In this document: in pieces, positions 61,005 through 64,000 of the stretch
How positions within the stretch are numbered: the stretch's first letter is position 1
How the letters are laid out: every line of letters begins with the position of its first letter
Source: Salinispora vitiensis
GTDB lineage: Bacteria > Actinomycetota > Actinomycetes > Mycobacteriales > Micromonosporaceae
Length of the DNA: 64,000 nt
Direction: 5' to 3'
Assembly (NCBI RefSeq): GCF_000378825.1
Contig: NZ_KB900388.1
Location: 109,578-173,577, forward strand
The notes under the pieces: model-generated
The model's database searches: none
The model's input: the letters and a program-made list of their open reading frames with translations, nothing else
Told to the model about the DNA's origin: nothing
Translations under genes and position numbers: made by a program

Positions 61005-64000
61005 TCAGACCGTGGTGTAGATGACCTGACGGACACCGTCGATGCGGGTGTTCGCGAACGCCTTGTAGCCCCAAATCCCGACATCGACGAACGCGACGCG
61101 GTATTCGAACTGGAGTCGCTGCGGGGCAGATGCCCAACCGTGCACGTCGTCGGGGTTGAACAGCCAACTGTTCATCGCGCCAGGACCGGCCGCGCCCAGC
61201 GCCCACGAGGGGACACCAGTGACGCCCCCAAGGTCGAGAGTTCCCCAGCGGGGGGCGGCGGTGCCGGTGGCGTTACGCGGGGCCAGCGGCGGGTACAGCC
61301 GGCGGCCGGTGGAGTCGACCGCGGCCACGAACGCCTGATACAGGTTCTGGTGAACGGCGAACGCCCGGAAACGGTGCCCACCCTTGACGAACTGCAACCC
61401 TGCCATCGCCGCGGACCAGGCGCCGTCGAGCACGTCGTCGACCACGGGCGGAGTGTCACCGGATGAGCCGAGGTTGATGTCCACGGCCGCGGTAAGGGTG
61501 TTGAGGAAGGCGCCGGTTGCGGTCTCCAGCTCCTCGTACCACTCGCGTTGCATCTGCCGCCAGATCAGCCCGGACAGCTGCGGGTTTCCGCCCTGCTCCC
61601 ACGCCTCCCGGGTGATCTCTACCTTCCCGGACAGCGGGGTGGGGGTGATGGTCTGGCTGGTCGCCTTGAACGTGCCGGAGGTCGGCTCCACACGCTCGGT
61701 GTGATCGGAGACAAGGCCGCCGCTGGTGGCGAACTTCGGTACCACGAATGGGGTCACGTCGCCGAGGGTGCCCCGGTGGACGAAGTCCCACAGCGGTGTC
61801 GCGTACTCCAGGTCATCGACGTACATGTCGGGCCGCTGTCGGGGCGGGTTCACCGCCGCCGCGTCACTGGTGTCGACCGTGAACTCCGTGCGTCCGAGTG
61901 GAGGCTTGGCGCGCATCGCTCCGTCGAACTGCGACCGCATGAACGCCTGCGCCCGCTCCAGGGCCTCACCGTCACCACGTGAACCCGCGATCAGGTCAGT
62001 CGAGAAGTCGTGCTGACCGCGGGTGAGGTTGCCGGCCCGGTCGAACCGGTACGGCAACTCCTCGCGAACCTGGCTGGCGGTGATGGTGCGGCGGGTCGGG
62101 TCGACCGGCTGCCGCTCCTGCTCCTGCCCGCCCTGCGGGGCGGGGGTTAGCTGCGGTACGCCGAGCAGTGCACCGAGCTGCCCGCCACGGATCAGCCCGT
62201 CGACCTGCTCGGCTGACAGCACGAGTCCGCCGTCGGGCACTGCTGGTGCCTCCGGCCGCGCCGGGGGTGACTGCGCGGCCACCAGTGCCTGGATCGCGCC
62301 GGGCCGGGTCAGTAGCGCGGTCATCTGGTCCTGGTCCAGCTGCACACCGGCGGCCGGCGGCGTGGTCTGAGCCTCGGTCGGCTCCTGCTCGTCCGGCATC
62401 CCGGATCGCCCCTTTCCATGTACGTTTCTGCTCGCGGCCACCTTGGTCACGCGGGCGTCGTCAAACGCGGGCATGGGCGTTGAGGATGTCTCCCGCCAGT
62501 GCGCCCGCAACACGTCGTAGACCTGGTCCTTGTCGTCCCACACGACATCGCCGTCGGTGGGGTTGATCGAGAAGTCGACGCCGACGGAGAGCCCGTCGTA
62601 GAGACCGTGCTGGGCGTCGTACAGCAGCTGGTCACGCTCAAGCTTGGCCGGGCTACCGTCCGGCCCGTCGAGTACCTGCAACTTGACGACCGGGCCATTA
62701 CGGGTCTCTGTCACTGACGCGGTCACACCGACCGGTAGGTGGTGGTCGCGTAGGTGCTTGATCCGTGACACATTCGCGTACTGAAGTGACCCTGGCTTGA
62801 ACCGAAACGCCAGCCCGTACTTACGGACAACCTTGTTGTACGGCACGGCCAGCCCGGTAATCGTGCGCTTCTCGACGTCGACCTTTGCCGGCTCGGCGCC
62901 GCCCGCGAAGTCGCCACCGGCGAACGTCATAGCCGGACCATCGTCAGTGAAGCGGGCACCGGCGAGCCGAGACGCATCGACGTTTCTCTGGTTAATGTCC
63001 CCTACAGCCGGCGGCGGTTCGACCGGTGCGGAGCTGGCGGCTCGGGCTACCACGTCAGCCGAGATGCCGGCCTGCTCGCCGATCCATTGCTCGTCGACCA
63101 CACCCATGTCCTTAAGCGCCTTCCAGTAGGAGGCCTGGGCGGCGGCGTCAGGCTTTAGGTAGTCGGTCAGGTCGAAGGCGACGCGGTGACCACGACGGGT
63201 TACGTCGCCCATCGACAGCCGCTGTGTGATGGCCTGCATGAACGGCGCGTACGTTTCGTTGATCTTCGAGGTCCGGCGGTCCTGCGCGTTGAAATACGTC
63301 CGCGATGTCGTCGACACCCCGAGGTCTTCGGGATCCACCCCGAGCCCGTTGGCGATCTCCAGCGTGACCTGGCGTTGCAGCTCCACCAGCTGCACTTCGG
63401 CCGGCGACGGGGTGGCCACGTCGACCCGCTGCACGCTCGACGGGATCCAGCCGGTACCGCCCGCCTTGCGCGCCGCCTTCCATTCGGCGAGGAAGGCGTC
63501 GATCTCGTCGTCGCCCATCGGATCCACCGACGGATCAGCGCCGTCGGTGAAATAGTCCGTGGGGCGCGGATTGTCGGCGTAGGTGGCGGCCAGCCGGTCC
63601 AACAGCAAGGCTCGTCGGATCGCCCGCGCGTTCGCCGACAGCAATCCCGGGTTCGGGGAGTCGAAACGGATCACCCGGTCAACCGGGGTCGGCTCACCAT
63701 CAACCCACACGACCCGTACACCACGCGCGTCCACACCGGATGGGAAGGGGTTCACCGCGCCCGTCGGCTCGGTCAGGCTCACCGTGCGCACGTCGAGGTG
63801 CCGTGCGGCGACTGGGAAACCGGCGAAGTCCTGCGCGGTGATCAGCCACCATGAGATCCCGTCGAACGCCAAATCCTCGATCGTTTGAGCGAGGGTGACG
63901 ACGTTCGGCAGGTCCGGGTCGATCTGCTCTAGAAACGGGCTACGAACAATCTCTAGGCCCTTGTACGACCGCAACGGCAACGTCGCAATCGAGCACAACG
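61005..64000 (-). CDS. Portal - prohead protease - HK97 major capsid fusion, N-terminus beyond window
   Basis: One unbroken frame that runs off the right edge (997 codons from the first possible start at 63998; in truth it continues). Counting from there: 1-330 portal (LEIANGLGVDPEDLGVSTTS); 365-525 prohead protease with TGLAVPYNK, HLRDHHLPVG (His415/419/420) and GLSVGV (Ser471); 535-700 a Gln/Pro-rich delta/scaffold-like region; 700-997 major capsid (YATPLWDFV, TITPTPLSGKVEITREAW). ATG 62399 (Met534) could start a separate 464-residue capsid protein, since an AAAGGGGCG stretch lies upstream. Three head genes in a single frame is unusual. Confidence 0.88.
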   Translation of the reverse strand, partial: LCSIATLPLRSYKGLEIVRSPFLEQIDPDLPNVVTLAQTIEDLAFDGISWWLITAQDFAGFPVAARHLDVRTVSLTEPTGAVNPFPSGVDARGVRVVWVDGEPTPVDRVIRFDSPNPGLLSANARAIRRALLLDRLAATYADNPRPTDYFTDGADPSVDPMGDDEIDAFLAEWKAARKAGGTGWIPSSVQRVDVATPSPAEVQLVELQRQVTLEIANGLGVDPEDLGVSTTSRTYFNAQDRRTSKINETYAPFMQAITQRLSMGDVTRRGHRVAFDLTDYLKPDAAAQASYWKALKDMGVVDEQWIGEQAGISADVVARAASSAPVEPPPAVGDINQRNVDASRLAGARFTDDGPAMTFAGGDFAGGAEPAKVDVEKRTITGLAVPYNKVVRKYGLAFRFKPGSLQYANVSRIKHLRDHHLPVGVTASVTETRNGPVVKLQVLDGPDGSPAKLERDQLLYDAQHGLYDGLSVGVDFSINPTDGDVVWDDKDQVYDVLRAHWRETSSTPMPAFDDARVTKVAASRNVHGKGRSGMPDEQEPTEAQTTPPAAGVQLDQDQMTALLTRPGAIQALVAAQSPPARPEAPAVPDGGLVLSAEQVDGLIRGGQLGALLGVPQLTPAPQGGQEQERQPVDPTRRTITASQVREELPYRFDRAGNLTRGQHDFSTDLIAGSRGDGEALERAQAFMRSQFDGAMRAKPPLGRTEFTVDTSDAAAVNPPRQRPDMYVDDLEYATPLWDFVHRGTLGDVTPFVVPKFATSGGLVSDHTERVEPTSGTFKATSQTITPTPLSGKVEITREAWEQGGNPQLSGLIWRQMQREWYEELETATGAFLNTLTAAVDINLGSSGDTPPVVDDVLDGAWSAAMAGLQFVKGGHRFRAFAVHQNLYQAFVAAVDSTGRRLYPPLAPRNATGTAAPRWGTLDLGGVTGVPSWALGAAGPGAMNSWLFNPDDVHGWASAPQRLQFEYRVAFVDVGIWGYKAFANTRIDGVRQVIYTTV

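Overview
The window is very GC-rich actinomycete DNA. It carries SsgB, a DosR/DosS-type system, biotin genes with the short BioB partner BsaP, XRE/DUF5753-DUF397 pairs and a sporulating-actinomycete gene set. Together these point to the Micromonosporaceae (Micromonospora/Salinispora type); the genus is an inference.

Left part (1-14.3 kb). At the left edge, on the minus strand, sits a secreted collagen-like protein cut by the window end. An aldehyde dehydrogenase follows, then a biotin locus in two divergent arms (bioB-bsaP leftward, bioF-bioD rightward). A leftward TetR / methyltransferase / cytochrome P450 group converges on bioD. A tRNA block (Gly, Cys, Val), a gene of unknown function and a second Gly/Val block come next, then a secreted metal-dependent hydrolase with an F5/8C domain and an NAD-dependent epimerase.

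Dormancy-like island (14.4-25.4 kb). Two Acg-type nitroreductases flank a DosR-like regulator and a DosS-like double-GAF kinase that keeps the probable heme His and the phospho-acceptor His. A P-type ATPase, two tandem-domain universal stress proteins and a phosphoketolase follow. This gene mix resembles the mycobacterial DosR regulon, and DosR-like boxes lie between acg and dosR.

Surface and regulation (25.5-47.6 kb). Here are a CapA-type phosphatase, two LPXTG-anchored seven-repeat RCC1 propellers separated by a decayed P-loop gene, and a DivIVA / XRE / DUF397 cassette. They are followed by Spo0M, a HelD/HelR-like RNA polymerase-associated ATPase with an odd promoter-terminator upstream, a LolA-like protein next to a two-component system, a TPR/FN3 membrane protein, AraC and SDR genes, SsgB and a PGPGW membrane protein.

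Right part (47.6-64 kb). After tRNA-Val(CAC) comes an XRE-TPR regulator facing a run of very small overlapping genes, several with Cys-pair motifs. From 52.7 kb to the edge there is a leftward siphovirus-type prophage: lysis genes, tail fibre, tail, tape measure, gpG/gpGT with a likely +1 frameshift, major tail, connector, and finally one reading frame that joins portal, prohead protease and HK97 major capsid. The prophage runs off the right edge; no integrase or attachment site is visible.
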